Positions 8,876 through 17,087 of a stretch of DNA of 27,764 nt are shown here, piece after piece; the stretch's first letter is position 1, and each line of letters begins with the position of its first letter. The position numbers and the translations under genes are program-made. The notes below the pieces were generated by a model. The model did no database searches. It was not told the origin of the DNA and saw only the letters and a program-made list of their open reading frames with translations. The DNA comes from Deltaproteobacteria bacterium. GTDB taxonomy: Bacteria > Desulfobacterota_E > Deferrimicrobia > Deferrimicrobiales > Deferrimicrobiaceae. Location: the NCBI GenBank assembly GCA_023488945.1, contig JAMDBZ010000013.1:1-27764 (forward strand). Direction: 5' to 3'.

Positions 8876-9553
8876 TCAACCCTTCGCCTTCGAGAATTCC
8901 TTGAGGAGGATCTTCTTCCCGTAGGCGGCGTTCTTCTCGACGAGGGCCCCCGCCAGCGCGGCGTTCCTCTTCCGGAACGCCTCGATGATCTCCTGGTGCT
9001 GCCGGATCGACCCCTCGATCCGCCCCGGCATCGACAACAGGATCCGGAACCGCTGGAACTGCATGACCATGTTGTCCACGATGGACCTGAGCTTCTCGTT
9101 TCCCGAGGCGGCGAGGAAGATGTCGTGGAACTCGTTGTGCAGGGCGAAGACCTTCCGGACGTCCTTTTTCGAGGACGCCCCCTCCATCTGCCGGTTGACC
9201 GACTCCATCCGCGCGATGTCCCTCTCGGTCAGGTTCTTCGCCGCGCACCGCGCCGCGTACCCTTCGAGGACCATCTTGATGTCGTAGAAGTCGGAGATGT
9301 CCTTCTCGGAGAAGGAGGCGACGACCGCCCCCTTGCGCGGGATCACCGTGATGAACCCCTCCGACTCGAGCTGGCGGAACGCCTCGCGGATCGGCGTTCT
9401 GCTGATCCCGAACCGGTCGGCGAGATCCGGCTCCGCAACGCGCGTCCCCGGGGGGAGCTGGCCGTTGATGATCGCCTGCCGCACGGTCTCCACGATCTTC
9501 TCGCGCAGCGTCATGTGGTTGTCGATCTGCGCCCTCAGCTTTCGAAGCGTCAA
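8876..9553 (-). CDS. GntR-family (FCD/FadR-type) transcriptional regulator
   Basis: DNA-binding regulator of 225 aa. The N-terminal winged helix covers about 15-80 with the GntR signature LREKIVETVRQAIINGQLPPG...LADRFGISRTPIREAFRQLESEGFI. The C-terminal all-helical FCD ligand domain covers about 90-215, with metal or ligand residues in HNEFHDIF and RQHQEII. The start is TTG at 9553, supported by AGGCGGG seven bases upstream; the internal ATG at 9514 has no Shine-Dalgarno sequence. The ligand cannot be predicted. A GntR-like inverted repeat lies on its own promoter, so autoregulation is likely, possibly with control of the divergent isomerase gene. Confidence 0.9.
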   Translation of the reverse strand: MTLRKLRAQIDNHMTLREKIVETVRQAIINGQLPPGTRVAEPDLADRFGISRTPIREAFRQLESEGFITVIPRKGAVVASFSEKDISDFYDIKMVLEGYAARCAAKNLTERDIARMESVNRQMEGASSKKDVRKVFALHNEFHDIFLAASGNEKLRSIVDNMVMQFQRFRILLSMPGRIEGSIRQHQEIIEAFRKRNAALAGALVEKNAAYGKKILLKEFSKAKG

Positions 9554-9585
9554 TGTTTTCCCGCCTTTCCAAGAACTTTCCCGCT

Positions 9586-9614
9586 AATGTATGCAGTATA
9601 CAATGTCCTGTCAA
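9586..9614 (-). promoter_or_regulatory. GntR/selA promoter with overlapping GntR-type operator
   Basis: On the minus strand TTGACA (9614-9609) and TACATT (9591-9586) are separated by 17 bp. A perfect inverted repeat, TGTAT-N5-ATACA (9588-9602), covers the -10 region. Operators of the form TTGTATAC or GTATAC are typical of FCD-type GntR regulators, so this is probably the site of the adjacent regulator. Its position over the -10 box suggests repression. Confidence 0.55.
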
Positions 9615-9650
9615 GCGTTTCCCGCGCGTTTCCCGCGCGGGGCTTGCCCC
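9615..9650 (+). repeat. Tandem 11-bp repeat and small hairpin in divergent intergenic region
   Basis: The 11-mer GCGTTTCCCGC occurs twice in direct tandem (9615-9625 and 9626-9636). It is followed by a five-base-pair hairpin, CGGGG-CTTG-CCCCG (9638-9651). They lie between the GntR promoter and the plus-strand isomerase gene. They could be regulator binding sites or a leader structure; the function is unknown. Confidence 0.4.
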
Positions 9651-9705
9651 GGGTCCCCCGATGGGGTATCGTCTCCGTTCACGATCTCCCCTCGAAGGGC
9701 TGACG

Positions 9706-10497
9706 ATGGGCGCGAACTGGACGATCCACTCGACCGTGCCGTACCCGATTCTCCGGGAGAAGGAGACGCCGCGCCTGCTGGCCGGCCACGGCGTGGGGCC
9801 CGAGATCTACTTTCCGGCGGCGGCGCTCGACGGAATGAAACCCGGCGAGGCGGAATCGGCCGCGGAGGCGCTGCGGGCGGCCGGCGTGACGAGCGCGACG
9901 TTCCACGCCCCGTTCGAGGAGCTCTGGCCCGGGGCGCGGGACGAGGAGGTCCGGCGGCTGACGGCCCGGCGGCTGCGCCAGGCGGTCGCCCTGGCGCCCG
10001 TCTTCCGGCCGCGCGGAATCGTCATGCACGGGGGATACTTCCAGTGGCTGTACGACTTCGACCCCGGCAAGTGGCTCGATCCGGCGCGGCGCACCTTCTC
10101 GGATGTCGCCGAGGCGGCCGAGAAGGCGGATGTCGACCTGTTCATAGAAAATGTCTTCGACGAGATCCCCGATCACCTGCTCGCGCTCCGCGAGGCCGTG
10201 GGGTCGAAGAGGCTCTCGTTCTGCTTCGACGCGGGGCACGCGACCCTGTTCTCCCGGATCCCCGTCCAGAAGTGGGTCGAGGAGTTCGGCGCCGCCGTGC
10301 GGGAGATGCACATCCACGACAACCGGGGACTGCGGGACGACCACCTTCCGGCGGGCGAGGGAGCGATCAACTTCCACGGAGTCTTGCTGGCGGCCGCCGA
10401 CGCGGGCGCGAACCCCATCCTCACCATCGAGCCGCACCGGCGGGAACATTTCTTCCGCGGCGTGGCGGCCCTCCGGGGGCTCCTCTCCTCCCTGTGA
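9706..10497 (+). CDS. Sugar phosphate isomerase/epimerase, AP endonuclease 2 (TIM-barrel) family
   Basis: A 263-aa TIM-barrel protein of the xylose-isomerase-like/AP endonuclease 2 superfamily. Likely metal ligands and active-site residues are spaced as in the family: TFHAPFEELW near 65, VMHGGYFQW near 110, LFIENVFDE near 150, SFCFDAGHA near 178, EMHIHDN near 205 and LTIEPH near 245. The start ATG at 9706 has AAGGG seven bases upstream; an in-frame extension to 9553 runs back through the regulatory region and is unlikely to be translated. It is transcribed divergently from the GntR gene. The substrate is unknown, and sugar isomerase versus DNA-repair endonuclease cannot be settled from sequence alone, though the short length favours an isomerase-like role. 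Confidence 0.8.
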   Translation: MGANWTIHSTVPYPILREKETPRLLAGHGVGPEIYFPAAALDGMKPGEAESAAEALRAAGVTSATFHAPFEELWPGARDEEVRRLTARRLRQAVALAPVFRPRGIVMHGGYFQWLYDFDPGKWLDPARRTFSDVAEAAEKADVDLFIENVFDEIPDHLLALREAVGSKRLSFCFDAGHATLFSRIPVQKWVEEFGAAVREMHIHDNRGLRDDHLPAGEGAINFHGVLLAAADAGANPILTIEPHRREHFFRGVAALRGLLSSL

Positions 10498-10524
10498 CGG
10501 TTGCCCCGGGCGGAGGGACGCCTT

Positions 10525-11853
10525 TCAGGGGAGCTCGGCCAGCGCGCGGTCGATGGAGTCGAAAACCCGTTTCCGCCCGCCCCCGTCGCGGGGGGCGGTC
10601 GAGATGTCCGTCAGGAAAAACTCGTCCGCCAGGTCGCCGCCGTTCGCCATGTCCCTCCGCAAGAGCCGGAAGAAGCTCCGCGCGACCGTCGGGTCGAACT
10701 GCGAACGGAGGTTGTCGCGGATCTCCGCCAGGGCGTGGAGCCCGGGGAGCCCGTCGCGGTAAGGACGGTTGGAGACCATCGCGTCGAACGCGTCGGCGAT
10801 CGCGATGATCCGCGCGCCCATCGGGATCTGGTGGTCCCGCTTCCCGTCGGGGTACCCGGACCCGTCGAGCCGCTCGTGGTGGTGCCGCGCCATCGCCGCG
10901 ATCCCGGGATAAGGGAACCGGATCTCGGAGAGGATGTCGTAGCTCGTGAGCGGGTGCCGCTGGATCTCGCGGATCTCGCCGCGGGAGAGGGGCGTGGACT
11001 TGGACAGGATGACCCGGTCGGTGGCGATCTTCCCGATGTCGTGCAGGATGGAGGCGACGTGGATCGCCTGGACGTCGGCCTCCGGAAGACGCATCTCCCG
11101 CGCGATCGCGACGGAGAGCTTCGCCACGCGCTCCGAGTGGCCGTGCGTGTACGGGTCCTTCGCCTCGATCGCCGCCGCCAGGGCGCGGATCGTGTCGAGG
11201 TAGATCTCCTGCATCCCCTGGAGGAGGCGCGCGTTCTCCTGGAGCTGGACCCGGAGAAGCTCGTTCAGCTGGGAGATCTCGAGCACGACCTGGTGGTTGG
11301 AGATGGCGTTTCCCAGGAACGACGCCATCACGCCGAGCGTGTCGCGCTGGCGCTGCGCGAGCTCGCCGCCGGCAAGCGTGGGGCCCAGCAAGAGGAACCC
11401 GACCGGCCCCTTCTTCGAACCCAGCGGGCAGAAGGTCTCGACGAAGAAGGCCGGGACCGCCTTCTCGACCTGCGAGGCGATCCGGTGGACCGCCGCGGCG
11501 GCCCCGCGAACGCCGATCCGCGCCGGCCGGCGAGCGGCGCGCAGCGTCGCCATCAGCTCGCGGGTCCGCTCCACCGGCGGGATGCCCGGCGGCAGCCCCC
11601 GCGACACCCGCGCCCGGAACTCGCCGCCCTCCTCGAGGAACAGGACCCCCTTCCCGACGGCGAAGGTCCCCAGGATGACCATGAGGGCCAGCCGGAGCGA
11701 CTCGTCGAAATCGCGCGCCCGCGTCACCCCGAGCGTGAAGTCGCGCAGCGCCGCGAGCTTGAACGCCTCCCGGTCGCCGCGCCGGGAGGGGGGAACGGGC
11801 TTCGCCGCCTTGCGGCCGTCTCCGGCCTTGCCCCTACCGGCCGAGGTATCCAA
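10525..11853 (-). CDS. GAF-like / HD-GYP domain cyclic-di-GMP phosphodiesterase
   Basis: A 442-aa signalling enzyme that probably hydrolyses cyclic di-GMP. The N-terminal half (about 35-190) looks like a GAF-type sensor domain and is followed by a helical linker (about 190-230). The HD-GYP domain has all key motifs: THGHSERV, HDIGK (271-275), the conserved His in QRHPLTSYDIL, HHHERLDGSGYP (324-335) and IADAFDAM. There is no receiver domain, so input must come through the GAF-like part or by protein contact. I chose the TTG at 11853 because GGAGG stands six bases upstream. A GTG at 11898 would lengthen it further into the STAS gene. It overlaps the STAS stop by 20 bp and is the third gene of a signalling operon. 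Confidence 0.88.
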   Translation of the reverse strand: MDTSAGRGKAGDGRKAAKPVPPSRRGDREAFKLAALRDFTLGVTRARDFDESLRLALMVILGTFAVGKGVLFLEEGGEFRARVSRGLPPGIPPVERTRELMATLRAARRPARIGVRGAAAAVHRIASQVEKAVPAFFVETFCPLGSKKGPVGFLLLGPTLAGGELAQRQRDTLGVMASFLGNAISNHQVVLEISQLNELLRVQLQENARLLQGMQEIYLDTIRALAAAIEAKDPYTHGHSERVAKLSVAIAREMRLPEADVQAIHVASILHDIGKIATDRVILSKSTPLSRGEIREIQRHPLTSYDILSEIRFPYPGIAAMARHHHERLDGSGYPDGKRDHQIPMGARIIAIADAFDAMVSNRPYRDGLPGLHALAEIRDNLRSQFDPTVARSFFRLLRRDMANGGDLADEFFLTDISTAPRDGGGRKRVFDSIDRALAELP

Positions 11854-12181
11854 GTGCGTCCTCCTCGGAGGTGAAGGCCTGGAAGTAACGCGACACACCG
11901 GTCATCTCGAAGAGCTCCCGGTGGATCTTCGTCAGCGAGCAGAACGCGAGCGTCCCGTTGTGTTCCTGGACCTTCTCGACGATGCCGATGATGATCGAGA
12001 TGCCGATGCTGTTGATGAGCCGGGTCTCCCCGAAGTGGAGCAGGACCCGCCGGACGCCCGCGTCCAGCGCGTCCGAGACGACCCGCTCGACCTCCTCGCC
12101 GAGCAGGCTGTTCAGGTAGCCGCTGATGTGGACGACGAGCGCGTCGCCCGCCCTGCGCGTCTTGACATTCAGATAGCTCAC
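11834..12181 (-). CDS. STAS-domain protein (anti-sigma factor antagonist-like)
   Basis: A single-domain STAS protein of 115 aa, related to SpoIIAA/RsbV-type antagonists that bind or are phosphorylated by RsbW/SpoIIAB-type kinases. The core reads VVHISGYLNS...LLHFGETRLINSIGISIIIGIVEKV; the serine in INSIG sits at the normal phosphorylation site. The GTG start overlaps the stop of the ATPase/HATPase gene by four bases (GTGA), so translation is coupled. The adjacent kinase-like domain is the obvious partner (inference). Confidence 0.88.
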   Translation of the reverse strand: MSYLNVKTRRAGDALVVHISGYLNSLLGEEVERVVSDALDAGVRRVLLHFGETRLINSIGISIIIGIVEKVQEHNGTLAFCSLTKIHRELFEMTGVSRYFQAFTSEEDALGYLGR

Positions 12182-14499
12182 GTCGGTTCACCGCCCTGTT
12201 CCGCCGCCCCGGCGCCGTTTCCGTCCCGCTTGAAATCGAGGTATTTCACCATTCTCACCACCGTCCCCGTCTCCCCTGTCGTAATGTCGAGGTCGTCCAC
12301 CAGCTCCCGGATGAGCTTCAGGCCCCAGCCGCGGCTCCGCCGCGACTCGTCGGCCGGCTTCGCGACCCGGAACCCCTTTCCTTCGTCCCGGACGAAAAGC
12401 TCGATCCTCTCGGGCGAGAGGACATACTTGAGATGGACTTTCCCCGTTTCGGAACCGCTGTGCTCGAAGGCGTTGATGCACGCCTCGATGATCGCCATCT
12501 TGATCCGGTCCACCGTGTCGGCGTCCAGCGACGCGTAGGACGCCACCTCCTCGGCCACCTTCGCGGCGACCACCTCCGTGTCCCCCTTCATCGGGAGGAC
12601 GAGCTCGATCTCGAGCGGTTCCGTCCCCGCCGCCCGTCCGGCCGCAGGCGCGGGCTGCGGGCCCGCCGCCGGAACGCCCGCCCCCGGCTCGTCGAGCCCG
12701 AAGAGGTTGAGGAAGAGCTTGAGCTGGGAGCGGTGGGTGAGGAAGATCCCGTACTCCCCCGCCCGATCGAGGACCGCGGGTTCCGCGCTCCCCTCGAACA
12801 GGATCCACTTCCTGAGCTGTTCGGCCTTGAGCCCCTTCTCGATCGCGAGGAGCCGGCACCGGTTCTCGAAGTGCTCCACCATCGGCATCGTGAGCGCCTT
12901 CTCCGAGACGACGTCCACCGCCCAGATCACGAGGTTCGCCTCGGAGAAGTCGGCGTCCAGGAAGCCGTAGGCCACGAGGTCGAAGTCGAACCGCAGCCCC
13001 CCCTTCCGCGTCCGGTAGCCGGTGGAGACGGAGCTGATCTTGGGAAGGCGGAGGCGGACCGGCTCGTTCTCCATCCCGATCACCACTTCGAGCAGCCCCT
13101 TCCCCCCGAACTTCTCCCGGAAGGCGCGGAAGTCGAAGAAGAGCTGCGGCACTTCACGGCAGTCCCAGCGCCGCATCATCTCCTTCGCGGTCGCGACCAG
13201 GCGTTCCCGGCTGCCGCCGACCTCGGCCATCCCCGCGCGGGCGATCTTCTCCTGGACCAGCGCCGACGCCGCCTGGGAGGAGCTCTTCCCGAGGACGCCG
13301 CGCTCGAAGGCCCAGAAGAGGAAATCGGCCAGCACCGGGTCCTCGACGAACTCGAGGTGCTCGAAGTCGGACTTCAAGAGCCCCTTGAACTCGAGCGTGG
13401 AGAGGATCGCGGCCCCTTCCTCCGGGGTCACGCCCATCAGGGAGATCGCTCCCTCGTAAGTGTCGAGGGGGAAGCGGTCGCAGATGACGCGCTTGAGGAA
13501 TTTGACCGCCCGGGCCCGCGCCACCCGGTCCGGGAAGGCGTTCTCGAAGAACTCCCGCCAGTAGCGGTTGAGCTTTCCCTCGGTGACGGAAAGGGCGTAG
13601 AGGTTCTCGAAGCCGACCTCGTCCCGGACGTCCGTGTTCCGGAAGGAGATCTCCTCCGCGAACATCCGCTGGTAGATCGGCACGCGTCCCAGCCGCTCGG
13701 AGGCGCACGGCAGCAGGTGCGCCGGGACGTTGATCTTCCGGCGCTCGAACAGGAGCGGCCACATCCTGACGGACGAGGCGGGGTCGAGCCCGCCGACCTG
13801 GATCAGCTGGAAGGTGCCGTAGAGCCCCTCCCGCTTGAGCGAAGCGGTGACATGGCCCGGCGAAGAGCCCGAGATGATCACCGGGTGGTGGCCCGACTTG
13901 ATGTAGGGGCGCAGGATCGAGAGGATCGCGCCGTCGGGGATGTTCTGGAGCTTGATCGTGTACTGGAAGTCGTCGAACAGGAAGACCGGATAGAACTGCC
14001 CGCCACCGGTCGTGAACGGGAAGGAGAAGGCGTTCACGAGCGCGGAGAGCCCGTCCCCGCGGTCGGAGTACCTCCTGTGCGCGTCGAGAAGGTCGCGGCA
14101 GGCGGTCATCCCGTGCGTGCCGAGCCGCTCGCACAGGCCTTCGGTGTCGAAGCCCGACGCCGCCGTCTCCCCGAAGAAGGCGAGCAGCTGCCAGAGGTAT
14201 TCCTGGAGGAAATGCTGGGAGAGCGCCAGCGGGTGTGACAGGATCTTGCTGAACGAGAAATAAAACGGAAACGGGCGGGGTGGGATTGCCCCCTCGGGGA
14301 GCGCCTGAAGCTCCGACTTGAGTTTGAGGAGGAGAGAGGTCTTCCCGACGTTCGGAGGCCCGAAGATCATGACGGAGGCGCCGACGCCGGAGCGCCCTTC
14401 CAGGCAGACTCGAAAGAGGGTGGCTCGCTCTTCGTCCCGGCCGAGGAACTCCTCCTCGCGGAACGAAAACTCGACCCCCTGATTCCAAAGAAGGCGCAC
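12178..14499 (-). CDS. Large P-loop ATPase fused to RsbW/SpoIIAB-like HATPase
   Basis: A multidomain protein of about 773 aa from the GTG at 14499. The N-terminal AAA/STAND-like ATPase has FLGRDEER, Walker A GPPNVGKT (bases 14338-14361) and Walker B VFLFDDF. A middle region resembles the helical part of archaeal-type ATPases. A segment with DFDLVAYG and LVIWAVDV could be a decayed PD-(D/E)XK-like fold (weak). The last 144 residues (12181-12612) form an RsbW-type HATPase: EACINAFEHSG (N box), VRDEGKGF (G1) and RGWGLKLIRELVDDL (G2). A proline/alanine linker separates the two parts. The stop overlaps the STAS start. In-frame ATG at 14532 and TTG at 14562 are alternatives. I prefer GTG because a promoter-like pair ends one base before the ATG. 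The fused architecture is unusual; its function is inferred from its neighbours. Confidence 0.82.
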   Translation of the reverse strand: MRLLWNQGVEFSFREEEFLGRDEERATLFRVCLEGRSGVGASVMIFGPPNVGKTSLLLKLKSELQALPEGAIPPRPFPFYFSFSKILSHPLALSQHFLQEYLWQLLAFFGETAASGFDTEGLCERLGTHGMTACRDLLDAHRRYSDRGDGLSALVNAFSFPFTTGGGQFYPVFLFDDFQYTIKLQNIPDGAILSILRPYIKSGHHPVIISGSSPGHVTASLKREGLYGTFQLIQVGGLDPASSVRMWPLLFERRKINVPAHLLPCASERLGRVPIYQRMFAEEISFRNTDVRDEVGFENLYALSVTEGKLNRYWREFFENAFPDRVARARAVKFLKRVICDRFPLDTYEGAISLMGVTPEEGAAILSTLEFKGLLKSDFEHLEFVEDPVLADFLFWAFERGVLGKSSSQAASALVQEKIARAGMAEVGGSRERLVATAKEMMRRWDCREVPQLFFDFRAFREKFGGKGLLEVVIGMENEPVRLRLPKISSVSTGYRTRKGGLRFDFDLVAYGFLDADFSEANLVIWAVDVVSEKALTMPMVEHFENRCRLLAIEKGLKAEQLRKWILFEGSAEPAVLDRAGEYGIFLTHRSQLKLFLNLFGLDEPGAGVPAAGPQPAPAAGRAAGTEPLEIELVLPMKGDTEVVAAKVAEEVASYASLDADTVDRIKMAIIEACINAFEHSGSETGKVHLKYVLSPERIELFVRDEGKGFRVAKPADESRRSRGWGLKLIRELVDDLDITTGETGTVVRMVKYLDFKRDGNGAGAAEQGGEPT

Positions 14500-14533
14500 T
14501 ACGCCCTGACACCCCCGAGGCGTTTCCCTCATC

Positions 14534-14562
14534 AATTTAACTTGAAAGCGTTGATTTTTCAA
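14534..14562 (-). promoter_or_regulatory. Candidate promoter of the ATPase-STAS-HD-GYP operon
   Basis: On the minus strand TTGAAA (14562-14557) and TAAATT (14539-14534) are 17 bp apart, in a short AT-rich island between two divergent operons. If correct, transcription would start near 14527, which excludes the upstream TTG and ATG as start codons of the ATPase gene. Confidence 0.5.
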
Positions 14563-14585
14563 AAATTAATTGGGATCGTAACACC

Positions 14586-17084
14586 ATGACCCGAATCCCC
14601 CCGTCCGTCCAGAAGCCGTCCCGGTACAGCGGGGCCGAGGTGCGCCGGCCGCTCGTCCCGTGGGACGAGGCGCGCCTGAGGGTGGCGCTCGCCTTCCCGG
14701 ATGTCTATGAAATCGGGATGTCGCACCTGGGGATACTGATCCTCTACGGCATCCTGAACGGCCGGGACGGGACGCGGTGCGAGCGGGTCTTCGCCCCGTG
14801 GACCGACATGGAGTCGCACCTGCGGGCCGGCGGGACGCCGCTTGCCGCCCTGGAATCCGGGCATCCCGTGCGGGAGTTCGACGTCATCGGTTTTTCGCTG
14901 AGTTACGACCTGACGTACACCAACGTCCTCCAGATGCTCGACCTTGCGGGGATCCCCTTGCGTCGTGAAGAGCGGGGGGAGAAGGAGCCGCTGATCCTGG
15001 GAGGCGGCATCTGTGCGCTCAACCCGGCGCCGATCGCGCCGTTCTTCGACGCGCTGCTCGCCGGCGACGGGGAAGAGGCGGTCCTCGAGATCGCCGGGGT
15101 GGTGGAGGATGGAAAGACGCGCGGGATGAACCGGGGAGAGCTGCTCCGCGTGCTCGCCGGGATCGAGGGGGTCTACGTCCCCGGCGTCTCGACGCGGGTC
15201 TCCCGGCGGGTCCTGCCGGATCTGGCAGGATCGCCGCTCCCCTCCTCGCCGATCCTCCCCGCGATGCGGGTCGTCCACGACCGGCTGAGCATCGAGATCT
15301 CCCGCGGCTGCACGCGCGGATGCCGCTTCTGCCAGGCGGGATACGTCTACCGCCCCGTCCGGGAGCGGGACCCCTCCGCCCTGCTGCGCTACATCGAGGA
15401 GGAAGCCCCGGGCACGGGGTACGACGAGATCGGGCTGCTGTCCTTGTCCGCGGCCGACTACGGCTGCATCGACCGTCTCGTCACGGAAGCGATGGAGACG
15501 CTCTCCCCCCGAAGGATCTCCGTCTCGCTCCCGTCGCTCCGGCTGGATGCGCTCCGGGAGAACACCGTCCGGCAGATCAAGAAGGTCCGAAAGAGCGGGT
15601 TCACGCTCGCTCCCGAGGCCGGGACCGAGCGGCTTCGCCGGGCCATCAACAAGGACATCCGGGACGAGGAGCTGCTCCGGACCGCCGACTGGATCTTCGG
15701 GAACGGCTGGCGGACGCTCAAGCTCTACTTCATGATCGGGCTGCCGGGCGAGACGGCCGGGGATGTGCGCGCCATCGGAGAACTTGCCGGGAAGGTCGCC
15801 GCGATCGCCCGCCGGCACGGCCGGAGAAACTCGGTCACCGTGAGCGTCTCGACCTTCGTCCCGAAGCCGCACACCCCCTTCCAGTGGGAGCGGCAGATCG
15901 GGCGGGACGAGATCGACGAGCGGGTCCGGATCATCCGGGACGCGGTCGGGAGGGACCGGAACGTCGAGCTGAAGTTCCACTCCCCGGAGATTTCCGAACT
16001 GGAAGGGGTCTTCTCCCGCGGCGACGGGCGGCTGGCGGAGGCGGTCCTGCGGGCCTACCGGCACGGGGCGCGGTTCGACGCCTGGACGGAAAGCCACGAC
16101 CGGGAGGCATGGCGAAAAGCATTCGAGGAAACCGGGGTCGTCGTCTCCGAATACCTCGCCGGGCGCGACCCCTCGATGCCGCTCCCGTGGGATTTCGTCG
16201 ACGCCGGGATCGACTCCGCCTTTCTCATCGCCGAGCGGATGAAGGCGGGCACCGGGGAAGCCACGCCGGATTGCCGGGCCGATCGGTGCTCGGGGTGCGG
16301 CGCCTGCCCGCCGGGGCTGTCCAACATCACGTTCTCGTCGATGCCCGCGCCCGAGGAGGAGAAACCTGCCCCGGAACCGGCCTCGACGGAGACACCGGGC
16401 GGCGGGGCGGAGATCCGCCACGTCCTGCGGATCCGCTACGCGAAGGAGGGACCTGCGCGCTACCTGAGCGGGCTCGAGATCCAGTCGCTCTGGGGGCGGG
16501 TCCTCCGGAGGTCGGGGTTGCCGGTCGCCTACAGCAAGGGATTCAACCCGGCCCCGCGCCTGTCGTTCTCCCCCGCCCTCCCCGTGGGGACGGAGAGCCG
16601 GGCCGAGTTCGTCGAGGCGGAGCTCTTTCTGCCCGTCGCAGCGGCGTCGGTCAGGGAGAAGCTGCCGGCGCACCTGCCCGAGGGAATCGTGCTCATGGAC
16701 GTCACGCACGTCCCGCCGGGGCTGCCGCGCCTGTCCGACTACGACATCGCCTGCACGTACCGGATCGTCCCGGAGCGCTCCCCTTCCGCGACCTGGCCCC
16801 TCTCGCAGGAATCGGCGGCCGAACGGGCCGCCGCCTATGCCGCGGCCGAGACGTTCCCCGTGGCGGTGGCCCGCGAGGACAGGCAATCCGTCATCGACCT
16901 CAAGCCGCTCGTCCCGAAACTCGGGATGAACGGCGACGGGCTCTTCATGACGATCATCCAGGGGACGGGGAAGGGAGTCCGGCCGCTCGACGCCGCATCG
17001 GCGATCCTGGGCACGGCGCTGTCCCCGGACCGTTTTTCCCCGATCAAAATCTCCGCGGAGCTGGTCCCGCGCAGGAAGGGTTGA
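14586..17084 (+). CDS. TIGR03960-type radical SAM protein fused to a DUF2344 domain
   Basis: A 832-aa fusion. The N-terminal part (about 1-560) is a B12-binding-like/radical SAM protein of the TIGR03960 kind, with the 4Fe-4S/SAM cysteines C242-x3-C246-x2-C249 (GCTRGCRFCQAG). It also has IGFSLSYDLTYTN, LILGGGICALNPAP and TLAPEAGTERLR. A second cysteine cluster (CRADRCSGCGAC, about 565-576) may hold metal. The C-terminal about 220 residues (from about 612, RIRYAKEGPARYLSG) match the DUF2344/TIGR03936 domain, which is often a separate neighbouring gene. The reaction is unknown; linkage to RNase G/E is recurrent in bacteria and suggests RNA-related work. The ATG at 14586 has no strong Shine-Dalgarno sequence. 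It ends 3 bp before the RNase G gene. Confidence 0.88.
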   Translation: MTRIPPSVQKPSRYSGAEVRRPLVPWDEARLRVALAFPDVYEIGMSHLGILILYGILNGRDGTRCERVFAPWTDMESHLRAGGTPLAALESGHPVREFDVIGFSLSYDLTYTNVLQMLDLAGIPLRREERGEKEPLILGGGICALNPAPIAPFFDALLAGDGEEAVLEIAGVVEDGKTRGMNRGELLRVLAGIEGVYVPGVSTRVSRRVLPDLAGSPLPSSPILPAMRVVHDRLSIEISRGCTRGCRFCQAGYVYRPVRERDPSALLRYIEEEAPGTGYDEIGLLSLSAADYGCIDRLVTEAMETLSPRRISVSLPSLRLDALRENTVRQIKKVRKSGFTLAPEAGTERLRRAINKDIRDEELLRTADWIFGNGWRTLKLYFMIGLPGETAGDVRAIGELAGKVAAIARRHGRRNSVTVSVSTFVPKPHTPFQWERQIGRDEIDERVRIIRDAVGRDRNVELKFHSPEISELEGVFSRGDGRLAEAVLRAYRHGARFDAWTESHDREAWRKAFEETGVVVSEYLAGRDPSMPLPWDFVDAGIDSAFLIAERMKAGTGEATPDCRADRCSGCGACPPGLSNITFSSMPAPEEEKPAPEPASTETPGGGAEIRHVLRIRYAKEGPARYLSGLEIQSLWGRVLRRSGLPVAYSKGFNPAPRLSFSPALPVGTESRAEFVEAELFLPVAAASVREKLPAHLPEGIVLMDVTHVPPGLPRLSDYDIACTYRIVPERSPSATWPLSQESAAERAAAYAAAETFPVAVAREDRQSVIDLKPLVPKLGMNGDGLFMTIIQGTGKGVRPLDAASAILGTALSPDRFSPIKISAELVPRRKG

Positions 17085-17087
17085 GCG

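Noticed and set aside
9553..9705. Upstream extension of the sugar isomerase reading frame
   Set aside because: It would translate the GntR promoter/operator and tandem repeats; the ATG at 9706 has a good ribosome binding site.
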